A stretch of DNA of 64,000 nucleotides from Pigmentiphaga kullae (lineage in GTDB: Bacteria; Pseudomonadota; Gammaproteobacteria; Burkholderiales; Burkholderiaceae_B), in NCBI RefSeq assembly GCF_004216695.1, contig NZ_SGXC01000001.1, positions 992,001-1,056,000 of the forward strand. Reading direction: 5' to 3'. The position numbers and the translations under genes are program-made. This document shows, piece after piece, positions 17,509-28,605 of this stretch; positions within the stretch are counted from its first letter, which is position 1; every line of letters starts with the position of its first letter. A model generated the notes under the pieces. It ran no database searches and was not told the DNA's origin. It worked only from the letters and a program-made list of their open reading frames with translations.

Positions 17509-17811
17509 TCATTGTTGAGGTTCTGTGCCGGTCGACCGGCTTTTACCGTGTCCTGTCGGAGGAACGGGGTCCAGACCTCCTTGGGCGTAGGGGTGGCAGC
17601 GGCAGATGCGGCGCAGGCCCAGATAGGTGCCATGGACGGGGCCGTGGCGGTCGATGGCTTCGATGGTGTAGGCGGAGCAGGTGGGGGTGAAGCGGCAGGA
17701 CTGGCCGATCCAGGGGCTCAGGAAATACCGGTAGAAACGGATGGGCCATATCAGCACGCGACGCGGGAGCGTCGAGCCGGTTGGCAGCGCGTTGCTATGG
17801 GTTTCCGTCAC
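17509..17811 (-). CDS. yidD: membrane protein insertion efficiency factor YidD
   Basis: A 100-residue YidD with the family core IRFYRYFLSPWIGQSCRFTP followed by TCSAYTIEAI and a GGLDPVP close. These small amphipathic proteins sit at the inner membrane beside YidC and help insertion. The start is GTG 17811 with AGGGGC about nine bases upstream, 43 bases after the rnpA stop. The C-terminal tail after GGLDPVP is polar and variable. A hairpin repeat lies between it and yidC. Confidence 0.95.
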   Translation of the reverse strand: MTETHSNALPTGSTLPRRVLIWPIRFYRYFLSPWIGQSCRFTPTCSAYTIEAIDRHGPVHGTYLGLRRICRCHPYAQGGLDPVPPTGHGKSRSTGTEPQQ

Positions 17812-17854
17812 GATGGGCCCCTGTTGCGGGAAAAGCCCGCTTCGGCCGTCCGGT

Positions 17855-18223
17855 CTAGCCGGGGCGGTTCGCCTTCGCTGCCCGGGCCAGGTGGGCGTCG
17901 ATTTCCTGCCTGGCCTGGCGCTTGAGTTCGGTCAGCGAGCACGAAGGGATGCGGGCGTGCAATCTGAAGACATAATCGCCGGCCGGCAGTTCCGCGCGCC
18001 GCAGCCGGAAGGCTTCGCGCGCGACGCGTTTCAGCGCGGCGCGGCTGACCGACAGGGGGGCGTAGCGCTTGCCCACGACCAGGCCCAGCCTGGGCTGGGC
18101 GGACGGCGCCATGCTCAAAACAAAAAGCGCCCCTCTTGCAAGGCGGCGCCCTTTCAGCGCAGGGGCGAACTCCGCCGGGCTGCGCAACCGCGCGGTGCCG
18201 GGAAACGACGCGCGCGGATTCAA
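17855..18223 (-). CDS. rnpA: ribonuclease P protein component
   Basis: About 122 residues of the RNase P protein, which helps M1 RNA mature tRNA 5' ends. The core [38 protein letters not shown] and [13 protein letters not shown] is typical. No ATG lies at the expected place: the only near start is TTG 18223 ([10 protein letters not shown]). A GTG at 18331 would give 158 residues and run into the 3' end of rpmH. The TTG start is inferred from family length. No clear ribosome binding site is seen, so coupling to rpmH is possible. Confidence 0.9.
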   Translation of the reverse strand: MNPRASFPGTARLRSPAEFAPALKGRRLARGALFVLSMAPSAQPRLGLVVGKRYAPLSVSRAALKRVAREAFRLRRAELPAGDYVFRLHARIPSCSLTELKRQARQEIDAHLARAAKANRPG

Positions 18224-18269
18224 TGCTGTAACGCTGCGTGGCCGGCCTGGATGACGGCCGGCATTGCCG

Positions 18270-18404
18270 TCAGACGGCCAGGCGCTTGCGGCCCTTGGCG
18301 CGGCGGGCGTTGATGACGGCGCGACCGCCACGGGTCTTCATGCGCACGCGGAAACCGTGGGTACGCTTGCGACGGGTGACGGAAGGTTGGTAAGTACGTT
18401 TCAT
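18270..18404 (-). CDS. rpmH: 50S ribosomal protein L34
   Basis: A 44-residue L34: begins [20 protein letters not shown] and ends RKRLAV, complete and highly conserved. It opens the rpmH-rnpA-yidD-yidC operon, divergent from dnaA. The ATG at 18404 is preceded by AGGAACTGTC. A long leader (to about 18600) probably carries its promoter. Confidence 0.97.
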   Translation of the reverse strand: MKRTYQPSVTRRKRTHGFRVRMKTRGGRAVINARRAKGRKRLAV

Positions 18405-18598
18405 GACAGTTCCTGAGTTCCGGTATGGGTATGAAAGCCGCCCCGGAAGCTTGCGCAGTCCCGGCCTGCGCGCGGCCCGGCGAAGCTTAAAGAGTTAAGC
18501 GCGCGCAAAGGCCCAGCATGCATCCTTGGAAAGACTGCCAACCCAGGGTCTTGGATTCAGCCCGAATCTCTTCGTGAAATTCGGAAAGCCCTCCATGG

Positions 18599-18623
18599 TG
18601 TCAAATAAATCCAATGTTGTCAA
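18599..18623 (-). promoter_or_regulatory. tandem TTGACA elements upstream of rpmH
   Basis: Two consensus -35 hexamers on the minus strand, at 18618-18623 and 18599-18604, about 200 bases before the rpmH ATG. No matching -10 at ideal spacing is obvious, so promoter assignment is weak. Confidence 0.3.
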
Positions 18624-18663
18624 TCAGTTAGGCGCGCCGCCGCCGGGAGCGTCCGGGGACGCC

Positions 18664-18672
18664 TGTGGATAA
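18664..18672 (+). promoter_or_regulatory. DnaA box
   Basis: TGTGGATAA, a perfect match to the DnaA box consensus (TTATCCACA on the minus strand). It overlaps TGGATA (18666-18671), which lies 17 bases before TAGAAT (18689-18694). DnaA bound here would block this putative dnaA promoter, as expected for autoregulation. Confidence 0.75.
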
Positions 18673-18694
18673 CTTCCGCCCGGAGGAGTAGAAT
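18666..18694 (+). promoter_or_regulatory. dnaA: putative dnaA promoter
   Basis: TGGATA as -35, 17-base spacer and TAGAAT as -10, 82 bases before the dnaA start. The -35 lies inside the DnaA box. Confidence 0.45.
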
Positions 18695-18775
18695 TGGGGG
18701 TTTCGGGATCGGCCACTAGAACATCCTTCGCGCCCCCTGTCCTGCGTGGGCGCACCGATCCTATTAGCGAGATTC

Positions 18776-20293
18776 ATGGAAGATTTTTGGCAAACCTGCG
18801 CCCAGACGCTAGAGCAGGAACTCACTCCTCAGCAGTACAGCGCCTGGATACGTCCCCTCGTCCCGCTCGCCTTCGATGAAGCCGAGGCGGTGCTGCGGGT
18901 CGCGGCGCCCAATCGTTTCAAGCTCGACTGGGTGCGCAGCAATTTCTCCGGCCGTATCGAATCTCTGGCGGCGCAATGGTTCCAGCGCCCCGTGCAAGTC
19001 AAGTTCGAACTGGATACCCCGCGCATGGTGGCCCCGCTGCGGCCGCCCGCGCCCAGCCCCGCCCCCATGGCCGCCAACGGCAACGGCCATGCCGGCAATG
19101 GCCATGCCGCGCCGCGCCCGGCTCCGCAGGCACCGTTGGGCTTTCCCGGCGACCCGGTCGCCGCCGTCAATTCCGCGGCCGCCCGCGCGGCCCAGCGGGC
19201 CAGCGAAGCGCCCCGCCCGGTGCAGCGCGCAGCGCCCAAGGCCGAGGCCAGCGAAGCCACGGGCATCTACGAACGGTCGCGCCTGAACGTCGAACTGACC
19301 TTCGAGAATTTCGTCACCGGCAAGGCCAACCAGTTGGCCCGCGCCGCCGCGCTGCAGGTGGCCGAGAACCCCGGCACCTCGTACAACCCGTTGTTCCTGT
19401 ATGGCGGAGTGGGGCTGGGCAAGACCCACCTGATCCATGCCATCGGCAATTCCATGATGGCCGAGAACGCCGCCGCGCGGGTCCGGTACATCCATGCCGA
19501 GCAGTTCGTGTCCGACGTGGTCAAGTCCTACCAGCGCAAGGCCTTCGACGATTTCAAGCGCTACTACCATTCGCTGGACCTGCTGCTGATCGACGACATC
19601 CAGTTCTTCTCGGGCAAGAACCGCACGCAGGAAGAATTCTTCTACGCCTTCGAGGCCCTGGTGGCGCTGCGCAAGCAGATCATTATCACCAGCGACACCT
19701 ATCCGAAGGAATTGTCCGGCATCGACGACCGGCTCATCTCGCGCTTCGACTCGGGCCTGACCTGCGCCATCGAGCCGCCCGAACTGGAAATGCGGGTCGC
19801 GATCCTGCTGAAGAAAGCGGAAACCGAGGGCGTGCACCTGCCCGAGGAAGTGGCCTTCTTCATCGCCAAGCACCTGCGCAGCAACGTGCGCGAGCTGGAA
19901 GGCGCGCTGCGCAAGGTCCTGGCCTACGCCAAGTTCCACGGCCGGGCCATTACCGTGGACGTCTGCAAGGACGCCCTGAAGGACCTGCTGTCCGTGTCCA
20001 ACGGCCAGATCACCGTCGAGAACATCCAGAAGACGGTGGCGGACTTCTACAAGATCAAGGTCGCCGACATGTATTCGAAGCGGCGGCCCGCCAACATCGC
20101 CCTGCCGCGGCAGATCGCGATGTACCTGGCGAAGGAACTCACCCAGAAGAGCCTGCCCGAGATCGGCGAGCTTTTCGGCGGCCGCGACCACACCACGGTG
20201 CTGCACGCGGTACGCAAGATATCGGAATCCCGGGCCAAGCAGGCGGAACTGAACCATTCGCTGCACGTGCTCGAACAAACCCTGAAAGGATGA
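18776..20293 (+). CDS. dnaA: chromosomal replication initiator protein DnaA
   Basis: A 505-residue DnaA. Domain I starts [21 protein letters not shown] long Pro/Ala-rich domain II linker (about residues 85-160, longer than in E. coli) follows. AAA+ domain III has [19 protein letters not shown] (Walker A) and [12 protein letters not shown] (Walker B), and domain IV ends with the DNA-binding signature [15 protein letters not shown]. It melts oriC and loads DnaB. ATG 18776 is the family start; a frame continues ten codons upstream. Confidence 0.98.
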   Translation: MEDFWQTCAQTLEQELTPQQYSAWIRPLVPLAFDEAEAVLRVAAPNRFKLDWVRSNFSGRIESLAAQWFQRPVQVKFELDTPRMVAPLRPPAPSPAPMAANGNGHAGNGHAAPRPAPQAPLGFPGDPVAAVNSAAARAAQRASEAPRPVQRAAPKAEASEATGIYERSRLNVELTFENFVTGKANQLARAAALQVAENPGTSYNPLFLYGGVGLGKTHLIHAIGNSMMAENAAARVRYIHAEQFVSDVVKSYQRKAFDDFKRYYHSLDLLLIDDIQFFSGKNRTQEEFFYAFEALVALRKQIIITSDTYPKELSGIDDRLISRFDSGLTCAIEPPELEMRVAILLKKAETEGVHLPEEVAFFIAKHLRSNVRELEGALRKVLAYAKFHGRAITVDVCKDALKDLLSVSNGQITVENIQKTVADFYKIKVADMYSKRRPANIALPRQIAMYLAKELTQKSLPEIGELFGGRDHTTVLHAVRKISESRAKQAELNHSLHVLEQTLKG

Positions 20294-20534
20294 CGAACCG
20301 CGACGAACCCCATCCGGGACCCTGTGAGTTTGACTGTGGAAAAACCGTGGAGCATTTCTGGACAACCCGACGCCGCTTTTTTCGATCGAAGGTTGTTCAT
20401 GGTTGTGCGCTATCCTCCAGGCCAGTTCCCCACTCGCTAAAAACTGGACAAGTTCTTGATTTATAATAGTTTTTTGAAGAAATTCCAGTTGTTCACAGGG
20501 TCCTATTAACTACCAACCCAAAGAAGGATTGGAT
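20294..20534. other. dnaA-dnaN spacer
   Basis: Contains two one-mismatch DnaA boxes (TGTGGAAAA at 20335-20343, TTGTTCACA at 20489-20497), an AT-rich stretch from about 20437 to 20490 and a perfect TATAAT at 20462-20467 that could be a dnaN -10. This is an alternative oriC location. Confidence 0.4.
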
Positions 20535-21641
20535 ATGCAATTGGTCAAAGCCTCACGCGATGCATTGCTGAAGCCCCTCGCGACCGTTTCAGGCATCGTG
20601 GAACGGCGGCACACCCTGCCCATCCTGGCCAACATCCTGTTGCGCAAGGAAGGCAGCCGCGTGTCGTTCGTGTCTACCGATATCGAGGTTCAGATCACCA
20701 CCCATGCCGATTTCGGCGTGGGTGATGCGTCTGAGTCCACCACGGTGGCGGCCCGCAAGCTGCTCGACATCCTGCGCGCCTTGCCCGACACCGGCGACGT
20801 GTCCTTGTCGCTGGCCAACAAGAAGCTGTCGGTCCAGTCCGGCAAGAGCCGCTTCGCGCTGCAGACCCTGGCGGCCGAGGAGTTCCCCACCGTGGCCCAG
20901 CCGGCCTCGTGGAACGCCTCGCTGACCATGACGCAGAAGTCGTTCAAGCACCTGATGAACATGGTGCATTTCGCGATGGCGCAGCAGGACATCCGCTACT
21001 ACCTGAACGGGATGCTGCTGGTCCTGGACGGCAGCAACGTGCGCTGCGTCGCCACCGACGGCCACCGCCTGGCCTATTGCGCGGTTGCCATCGATGCCGA
21101 TGCGCCCAAGCAGGAAGTGATCGTGCCGCGCAAGACGGTGCTGGAACTGCTGCGCCTGCTGGAAGACAGCGAAGAGCCCATCGAGATCTCGGTGGCGGCC
21201 AACCAGATCCGTTTCCGCTTTGGCGACGTCGAGCTGATCTCCAAGCTGGTCGAGGGCAAGTTCCCCGACTACCAGCGCGTGATCCCGAACGGCTACACCA
21301 AGCATTTCCCGATCGCCCGCGAAGCCCTGCAGCGCAGCCTGCAGCGCGCCGCCATCCTGACCACCGACAAGTTCAAGGGTGTACGGATGCAGATGGCCGA
21401 TCATGTGCTGAAGATTTCCGCCAGCAACGCGGAACAGGAAGAGGCCCAGGAAGAACTCGAGATCGACTTCGGCTTCGAACCGCTGGACATCGGCTTCAAC
21501 GTCAGCTACCTGCTGGACGTGCTGGGCAACCTGAAGGCCGAGACGGTGCAGTGGAGCGTGGGCGACGCCAATTCGTCGGCGCTGATCACGCTGCCCGAGG
21601 ATGCGGACTTCAAGTATGTCGTGATGCCTATGCGGATCTAG
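20535..21641 (+). CDS. dnaN: DNA polymerase III subunit beta (sliding clamp)
   Basis: A 368-residue beta clamp, starting MQLVKASRDALLKPLATVSG and ending YVVMPMRI, the canonical clamp C-terminus. Three repeated domains are readable, with RYYLNGMLL and VATDGHRLAYC at the domain 2 boundary. It encircles DNA and tethers polymerase III. ATG 20535 follows AAGAAGGA with six bases spacing. A hairpin repeat starts one base after the stop. Confidence 0.98.
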   Translation: MQLVKASRDALLKPLATVSGIVERRHTLPILANILLRKEGSRVSFVSTDIEVQITTHADFGVGDASESTTVAARKLLDILRALPDTGDVSLSLANKKLSVQSGKSRFALQTLAAEEFPTVAQPASWNASLTMTQKSFKHLMNMVHFAMAQQDIRYYLNGMLLVLDGSNVRCVATDGHRLAYCAVAIDADAPKQEVIVPRKTVLELLRLLEDSEEPIEISVAANQIRFRFGDVELISKLVEGKFPDYQRVIPNGYTKHFPIAREALQRSLQRAAILTTDKFKGVRMQMADHVLKISASNAEQEEAQEELEIDFGFEPLDIGFNVSYLLDVLGNLKAETVQWSVGDANSSALITLPEDADFKYVVMPMRI

Positions 21642-21642
21642 A

Positions 21643-21720
21643 CCCCCCCTACGCGCTTACGCGCGCCCCCAGGGGCGATGCGGGTGGACCGGCGGAGCCG
21701 GATCCACCGCATCCTGGGTC
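21643..21720 (+). repeat. intergenic hairpin repeat, copy B
   Basis: A 78-base element right after dnaN, nearly identical to copy A. CCCCCCCTACGCGCTTACGC opens it, the first hairpin is CGCCCC/GGGGCG, and the second is identical to copy A. A T-rich run (21730-21750) follows, so this copy could also work as a dnaN terminator. Confidence 0.85.
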
Positions 21721-21743
21721 TGGGGTGGATTGTTCTTTTTTAG

Positions 21744-24311
<2,568 letters not shown>

Positions 24312-24343
24312 GGTCGGAGCGGGCCGTTTGAAGGATCTGGGTC

Positions 24344-25381
24344 ATGAGTGAGTCTCCTCCGCGCGCCGAGCTAGTGCTTTACGCCACGGAGGATGGTTCC
24401 GCTCGGTTCTTCCTGCGTGCCGAGGGCGGCAGCGTCTGGCTCAGTCAGTCCGAACTGGCCGATCTTTTCCAGACGTCTGTTCCAAACATCAATATTCACA
24501 TCAGAAACGTCCTGGATGAAGGTGAGTTAGCCGAAGTTCGAACTGTTAAAGATGACTTAATAGTTCAAACCGAGGGTGCGCGACAGGTTCGTCGCATCGT
24601 CAAGCTCTACAACCTGGACATGATCTTGGCCATTGGCTACCGCGTGAAGTCACCGCGCGGGACCCAGTTCCGGCAGTGGGCCACCACACACCTCAAGGAA
24701 TACCTGATCAAGGGCTTCGTCATGGACGACGAGCGCCTGAAAGGTGGGGATCGCTGGGACTATTTCGACGAGTTGTTGCAGCGCATCCGCGACATACGGT
24801 CGTCGGAAAAGCGCTTCTATCAAAAGGTGCGTGATCTATTCGCGCTCTCGACGGACTACGCCGACGATGGACAGGCTACCGGCCTTTTTTTCGCCGAGGT
24901 ACAGAACAAGATGTTCTTTGCCGTGACAGGCCATACGGCTGCTGAGCTGGTCGTACAGCGTGCCGACCCAACTCAGTCCAATATGGCACTTACCTCCTGG
25001 AAGGGCGGGCGCGTCCGTAAGGGTGACGTGACGGTGGCCAAAAACTACCTGAATGCCGACGAATTGAATCGGCTCAACCGTATCGTCAGCATGTTTCTGG
25101 ACTTCGCCGAACTGCGCGCCATACAGCGCAAGGACTTGCGCATGGCTGACTGGCGGACCTACGTGGACAGCTTCATGGCCTTCAACGAGCAGGCTGTGCT
25201 GCAAGGGGCTGGCCGCATGAGCCATCGGGCCATGACGACCATCGTGCATGAGCGTTATGAAGTCTTTGATGCCGCGCGGCGTCAAGCCGAAGCGCTCGAG
25301 GCCGATCGCCTCGACATGAGTGAATTGGAGCAGGTGGAGAAACAGATCAATAGCCGGCGTGGGACTGGCACGCAGACGTGA
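24344..25381 (+). CDS. rhuM: RhuM family protein
   Basis: A 345-residue RhuM-family (virulence RhuM/COG3943) protein. The N-terminal DNA-binding-like segment is VWLSQSELADLFQTSVPNIN, followed by the hallmark YNLDMILAIGYRVKSPRGTQ and WATTHLKEYLIKGFVMDDER. The C-terminal half has FFAEVQNKMFFAVTGHTAAE and LRMADWRTYVDSFMAFNE. The function is not established; the family is common in mobile islands and beside type I restriction systems. Base composition drops here (for example around 24480-24570) against its GC-rich neighbours, indicating transfer. AAGGATC lies before the ATG, 32 bases after gyrB. Confidence 0.85.
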   Translation: MSESPPRAELVLYATEDGSARFFLRAEGGSVWLSQSELADLFQTSVPNINIHIRNVLDEGELAEVRTVKDDLIVQTEGARQVRRIVKLYNLDMILAIGYRVKSPRGTQFRQWATTHLKEYLIKGFVMDDERLKGGDRWDYFDELLQRIRDIRSSEKRFYQKVRDLFALSTDYADDGQATGLFFAEVQNKMFFAVTGHTAAELVVQRADPTQSNMALTSWKGGRVRKGDVTVAKNYLNADELNRLNRIVSMFLDFAELRAIQRKDLRMADWRTYVDSFMAFNEQAVLQGAGRMSHRAMTTIVHERYEVFDAARRQAEALEADRLDMSELEQVEKQINSRRGTGTQT

Positions 25382-25518
25382 TGGTTATCTGGATCGGCGG
25401 CTCTACTATGAGGGCATGAAGGCGGATTGGATCGCGATCCTGGATAATTTGCTCAGACTCCAAGGGTTTATCCGCCGGGTCGCCCCCCTTATGCTGAACC
25501 ATCCCCATTGAGGCCCCC
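25382..25518. other. short non-coding stretch with possible gene remnant
   Basis: Between rhuM and the small membrane protein. An open frame from about 25380 encodes YYEGMKADWIAILDNLLRLQ and looks protein-like but is too short to classify. It may be debris of the island that brought rhuM. Confidence 0.25.
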
Positions 25519-25770
25519 ATGCGCACCCTGATCCTCATCGCCGTCGGACTGATCCTGGCCATCGCGTTGCTGCGCCTGACCCCCTCGCCGCATCGCACCC
25601 GGACCGCGAGCCTCTTCACGCTGGCCTGGCTGGGCGTGTCGGCCTGGAACCTGCGTACCGGCTTGTCCCACGGCTATACCCTGGCCGAGGAACTGCCCAT
25701 CCACGTGGCGCTGTTCGGCATCCCGGCGCTGGCGGCCTGGGGGCTGTGGTGGTGGGCGCGCCGCGGGTAA
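25519..25770 (+). CDS. small membrane protein of unknown function
   Basis: An 83-residue protein with two or three hydrophobic segments (TLILIAVGLILAIALLRL at 3-20, a middle segment around 33-45, and HVALFGIPALAAWGLWWWAR near the end). No catalytic motif. The tryptophan-rich C-terminus is likely a membrane anchor. I do not recognise the family. The ORF, its start after GAGGCCCCC and the positioning are convincing for a real gene. Confidence 0.7.
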   Translation: MRTLILIAVGLILAIALLRLTPSPHRTRTASLFTLAWLGVSAWNLRTGLSHGYTLAEELPIHVALFGIPALAAWGLWWWARRG

Positions 25771-25797
25771 GGCGCAGGTCCCGTCGGCCGCCTCGCG

Positions 25798-26724
25798 CTA
25801 CCGCACCTCCTCCACCCGGTTCACCAACTTCCCGATCTTCTCGATCTCGCACTCGATCACGTCTCCGTCCTTGAGCCACTGGCGCGGGTTCATCGCATAG
25901 CCGACGCCCGAGGGCGTACCGGTGGCGATCACGTCGCCCGGCTCCAGGGTCAGCCCCGAGGACAGCGATGCGATGGTGCGCGGGATGGAGAAGATCATCG
26001 CGCCGGTGCTGGCGTCCTGGCGCTGTTCGCCGTTGACCTTGAGCGCGATGCGCAGCGCATGGGGATCGCCCACCGCTTCGGGCGAGACGATCCAGGGGCC
26101 GAAGGGGCAACTGCCGTCGATGGCCTTGCCCTTGAACCATTGGTCGTGGCGCTTCTGCAGGTCGCGGGCGCTGATGTCGTTGAGAATGGTGTAGCCGAAG
26201 ACGTGGCCGGGCGCGTCGGCTTCGGCGATGTCGCGGCCGCCCTGGCCGATGACGACGGCGAGTTCGACCTCGTAGTCCAGGCGGCGGGTCACGCGCTGGT
26301 CGTAGCGGATGGCGCCCTCGTGCGGCACGATGGCGGTCCAGGGCTTGGTGAAGAACTGCGGATGCTCGGGCTCCTGGGTATCGAGATTGCGCGAGGCGTT
26401 ATCTTCCTGGATGTGCTCCCTATAATTGCGGCCCAGGCAGAAGATGTTCTTGGGTGGACGCGGGATGGGCGCCAGCAGGCGGTAGCTGCCGGGCGAAACC
26501 AGGTGGGCGTCGGCGACGGCGGCGATGTCGCGGCACCAGGCCCAGGTGGCGGCGCCGCCGGCGGCCAGGTCGATCATGGTCAGGCGGCCGGTCTCGGGCC
26601 ACGGGAAGGGTAGCGTGGCGGGCGGGGCGGCCTGGGCGAAGGCCTGGAGGTCGCAGATGCGGCCGTCGTCCAGGAAGAGTGCGGGCAGCGGGCGGCCGCC
26701 GAGTTCAATGGTGGCGAGTTTCAT
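25798..26724 (-). CDS. fumarylacetoacetate hydrolase family protein
   Basis: A 308-residue FAH-fold enzyme. The core motifs are CLGRNYREHIQED, RLDYEVELAVVIGQGGRDI (metal-binding Glu pair), NDISARDLQKRHDQWFKGKA and GDVIATGTPSGVGYA. The family hydrolyses or decarboxylates 2-oxo acids from aromatic breakdown with Mg or Mn. It is divergent from the IclR gene at 26778 with only 53 bases between, so that regulator is the likely controller. AGGAAC precedes the ATG. Confidence 0.93.
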   Translation of the reverse strand: MKLATIELGGRPLPALFLDDGRICDLQAFAQAAPPATLPFPWPETGRLTMIDLAAGGAATWAWCRDIAAVADAHLVSPGSYRLLAPIPRPPKNIFCLGRNYREHIQEDNASRNLDTQEPEHPQFFTKPWTAIVPHEGAIRYDQRVTRRLDYEVELAVVIGQGGRDIAEADAPGHVFGYTILNDISARDLQKRHDQWFKGKAIDGSCPFGPWIVSPEAVGDPHALRIALKVNGEQRQDASTGAMIFSIPRTIASLSSGLTLEPGDVIATGTPSGVGYAMNPRQWLKDGDVIECEIEKIGKLVNRVEEVR

Positions 26725-26777
26725 GGTTTGTTCCTGGCTGAAAGAAAGCGGGTAGGCGCAACGGTGGAGGCAGGGAG

Positions 26778-27551
26778 ATGGCGCCCAAGGTCAAGTCGGC
26801 CCAACGGGCCATAGAGATTCTGGAATTCTTCGCGCGGCGCAAGGCGCCCGCGACACTGAGCGAGATCGCGGCGGCGCTGGACTATCCGGCCTCGAGCACC
26901 CTGGCCCTGCTGCGCACGCTGAGCGAGATGGGCTATCTCGATCACTCGTCCAGCGAGCGGACCTTCGTGCCGACGGTGAAGGCGGCGCTGCTGGGCATCT
27001 GGGTCAACGATGCGCTGATGGCTGACGGTACGATCGCCCGCCTGATGTACCAGATGCGCGAGGAAACCGGCGGCACGCCCACGCTGGGCATACAAAGCGG
27101 CCACCACGTGCAGTACATCCACGTGGTGCGTGGCCCGGATGCCCTGCACCGGCGCGACGTGGCGCCGGGCACGCTGCGGCCGCTGCTGCGGTCGGCCATG
27201 GGCACCGTGCTGCTGTCGCTCAAGCCGCCTTCCGAGCTGTGGGCGCTGGTCAACCAGATCAACGCGCACGAATTGCCGGAACACCGGGTGTCGATGGCGG
27301 AACTGGGCAAGCGCATCCAGCAGTACCGCGAAAGCGGCTATGCCTACAGCGAAGGGGTGTCGACGCCGGGGGCCGGCATCATCACGACGCTGCTGGCCGC
27401 GCCGGCCCACCAGCCGCCGATGGCCCTGGGCATAGGCGCGAGCCTCGTGGCGCTGCGCGCCAAGAAGCTCGATTTCCTGAAGGCGCTGCAGCGGGTGGTG
27501 GAACTTCATCGCAAGCATATGGAGGCCTTGCCGGACAAGTTCGGGCACTGA
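26778..27551 (+). CDS. IclR family transcriptional regulator
   Basis: A 257-residue IclR regulator. The winged HTH (SAQRAIEILEFFARRKAPAT, then LDYPASSTLALLRTLSEMGYL) is at 4-65. The effector domain follows with LGIQSGHHVQYIHVVRGPDA and a RPLLRSAMGTVLLS helix. GGAGGCAGGGAG leads into the ATG. It is divergent from the FAH gene and convergent with the Bug gene of the next operon, so both could be targets. Confidence 0.93.
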   Translation: MAPKVKSAQRAIEILEFFARRKAPATLSEIAAALDYPASSTLALLRTLSEMGYLDHSSSERTFVPTVKAALLGIWVNDALMADGTIARLMYQMREETGGTPTLGIQSGHHVQYIHVVRGPDALHRRDVAPGTLRPLLRSAMGTVLLSLKPPSELWALVNQINAHELPEHRVSMAELGKRIQQYRESGYAYSEGVSTPGAGIITTLLAAPAHQPPMALGIGASLVALRAKKLDFLKALQRVVELHRKHMEALPDKFGH

Positions 27552-27585
27552 GCAAGGCGCGCGGGCCGCACCGGTCCGGCCATGC

Positions 27586-28554
27586 TCATTGCGCGGCCAG
27601 CCCGGCCTTGTCGGCAACCGTGCGCAGCGTTGCGATTTCCTTGACGTTGAAGGCGCGCATCTGCTCGGGATCGCGCTTGAGAAGTTCGGAGCCGCCCTTT
27701 TCGGCGAACTCCTGGATCGGCTTGGAGTCGAGCACTTCCTTCATGGTGTCGGCCAGGCGCCGCGTGATCGCGTCGCTGACTTCCGTGCGCGCCATCAAGG
27801 CCGACCAGCCATAGATGCTGTAGTCGGGATAGCCGCTTTCGCGGATGGTGGGTACGTCCGGAAATTCGACGTGGCGCTTTTCGCCGGTGACCGCGAGGAT
27901 GCGCAGCTTGGCGGCCTTGGCCGATGGCGCCAGCGAGGCGACGCCGTCCATCGCCACGTCGATCTGTCCGCCGATCAGGTCGGTGTTCATCTGGCTGGTC
28001 GACTTGTACGAGATGGGGGTGAAGCGGACGCCGGCGATGCTGGCGAACCACTCGGTGGCCAGGCGGTAGCCCCAGGCGAAGTTGCCGAAGTTCAGTTTCT
28101 CGGGCTGCGCCTTGGCCGCGGCGACGAGGTCGGCCAGCGTCTTGTACGGCGAATTGGCCGGCACGGCGATGCCCAGCATGCTGCGGGTGACGCCCGAGAT
28201 GGGCTTGAAGTCCTTGAGCGGGTCGTAGGGCAGGTCCTTGACGAGAATGGGGTTGACCGACAGGTTGGTCCAGCTTCCCAGCACCAGGGTGTAGCCGTCG
28301 GCCGGTGCGTTCTTGGCGGCCATGATGCCGATGCGGCCATCGGCCCCGGGCATGTTGTCCACGGTAACCGCCTGGCCCAGCCGGCTGGCGAGCTGCTGCG
28401 CGATGACGCGGCCCGAGGTGTCGCTGGTGCTGCCGGGCGCGAAGGGCACGATCAGGCGGATCGGCTGGGAGGGATAGGCGGCGTCGCGCGCCTGCGCGGC
28501 CGGGGCCGAGAGGGCCAGTGCGCACAGGGCGCCGGCAAGATGCATGATCTTCAT
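27586..28554 (-). CDS. Bug/TTT family periplasmic solute-binding receptor
   Basis: A 322-residue Bug receptor with a signal peptide ending AAQARDAAYPSQ, the hallmark PIRLIVPFAPGSTSDTSGRV, and NMPGADGRIGIMAAKNAPAD. SYKSTSQMNTDLIGGQIDVA replaces the usual PYKG-type loop. GGAGACAACCC precedes ATG 28554. It is the last gene of an operon with enoyl-CoA hydratase and CoA-transferase, implying uptake of an acid that is then activated to a CoA thioester. Confidence 0.93.
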   Translation of the reverse strand: MKIMHLAGALCALALSAPAAQARDAAYPSQPIRLIVPFAPGSTSDTSGRVIAQQLASRLGQAVTVDNMPGADGRIGIMAAKNAPADGYTLVLGSWTNLSVNPILVKDLPYDPLKDFKPISGVTRSMLGIAVPANSPYKTLADLVAAAKAQPEKLNFGNFAWGYRLATEWFASIAGVRFTPISYKSTSQMNTDLIGGQIDVAMDGVASLAPSAKAAKLRILAVTGEKRHVEFPDVPTIRESGYPDYSIYGWSALMARTEVSDAITRRLADTMKEVLDSKPIQEFAEKGGSELLKRDPEQMRAFNVKEIATLRTVADKAGLAAQ

Positions 28555-28605
28555 GGGTTGTCTCCTTGGGCTATTGTCGTACTCGGGTTCGTACCCCGGG
28601 GGGGG

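Larger units (their letters stand above)
18405..18775. other. rpmH-dnaA intergenic region, candidate origin of replication
   Basis: About 370 bases between divergent rpmH and dnaA. One perfect DnaA box (18664-18672) is visible, plus an AT-richer stretch around 18575-18625. No cluster of further exact boxes was found by eye, and the dnaA-dnaN spacer (20294-20534) has two near-boxes and an AT-rich segment, so the true oriC may lie on either side of dnaA. Gene directions diverging from here fit an origin. Confidence 0.4.

Noticed and set aside
18405-20534. Firm placement of oriC
   Set aside because: Only one exact DnaA box by eye and no box cluster; skew could not be computed, so it is kept as a candidate only.
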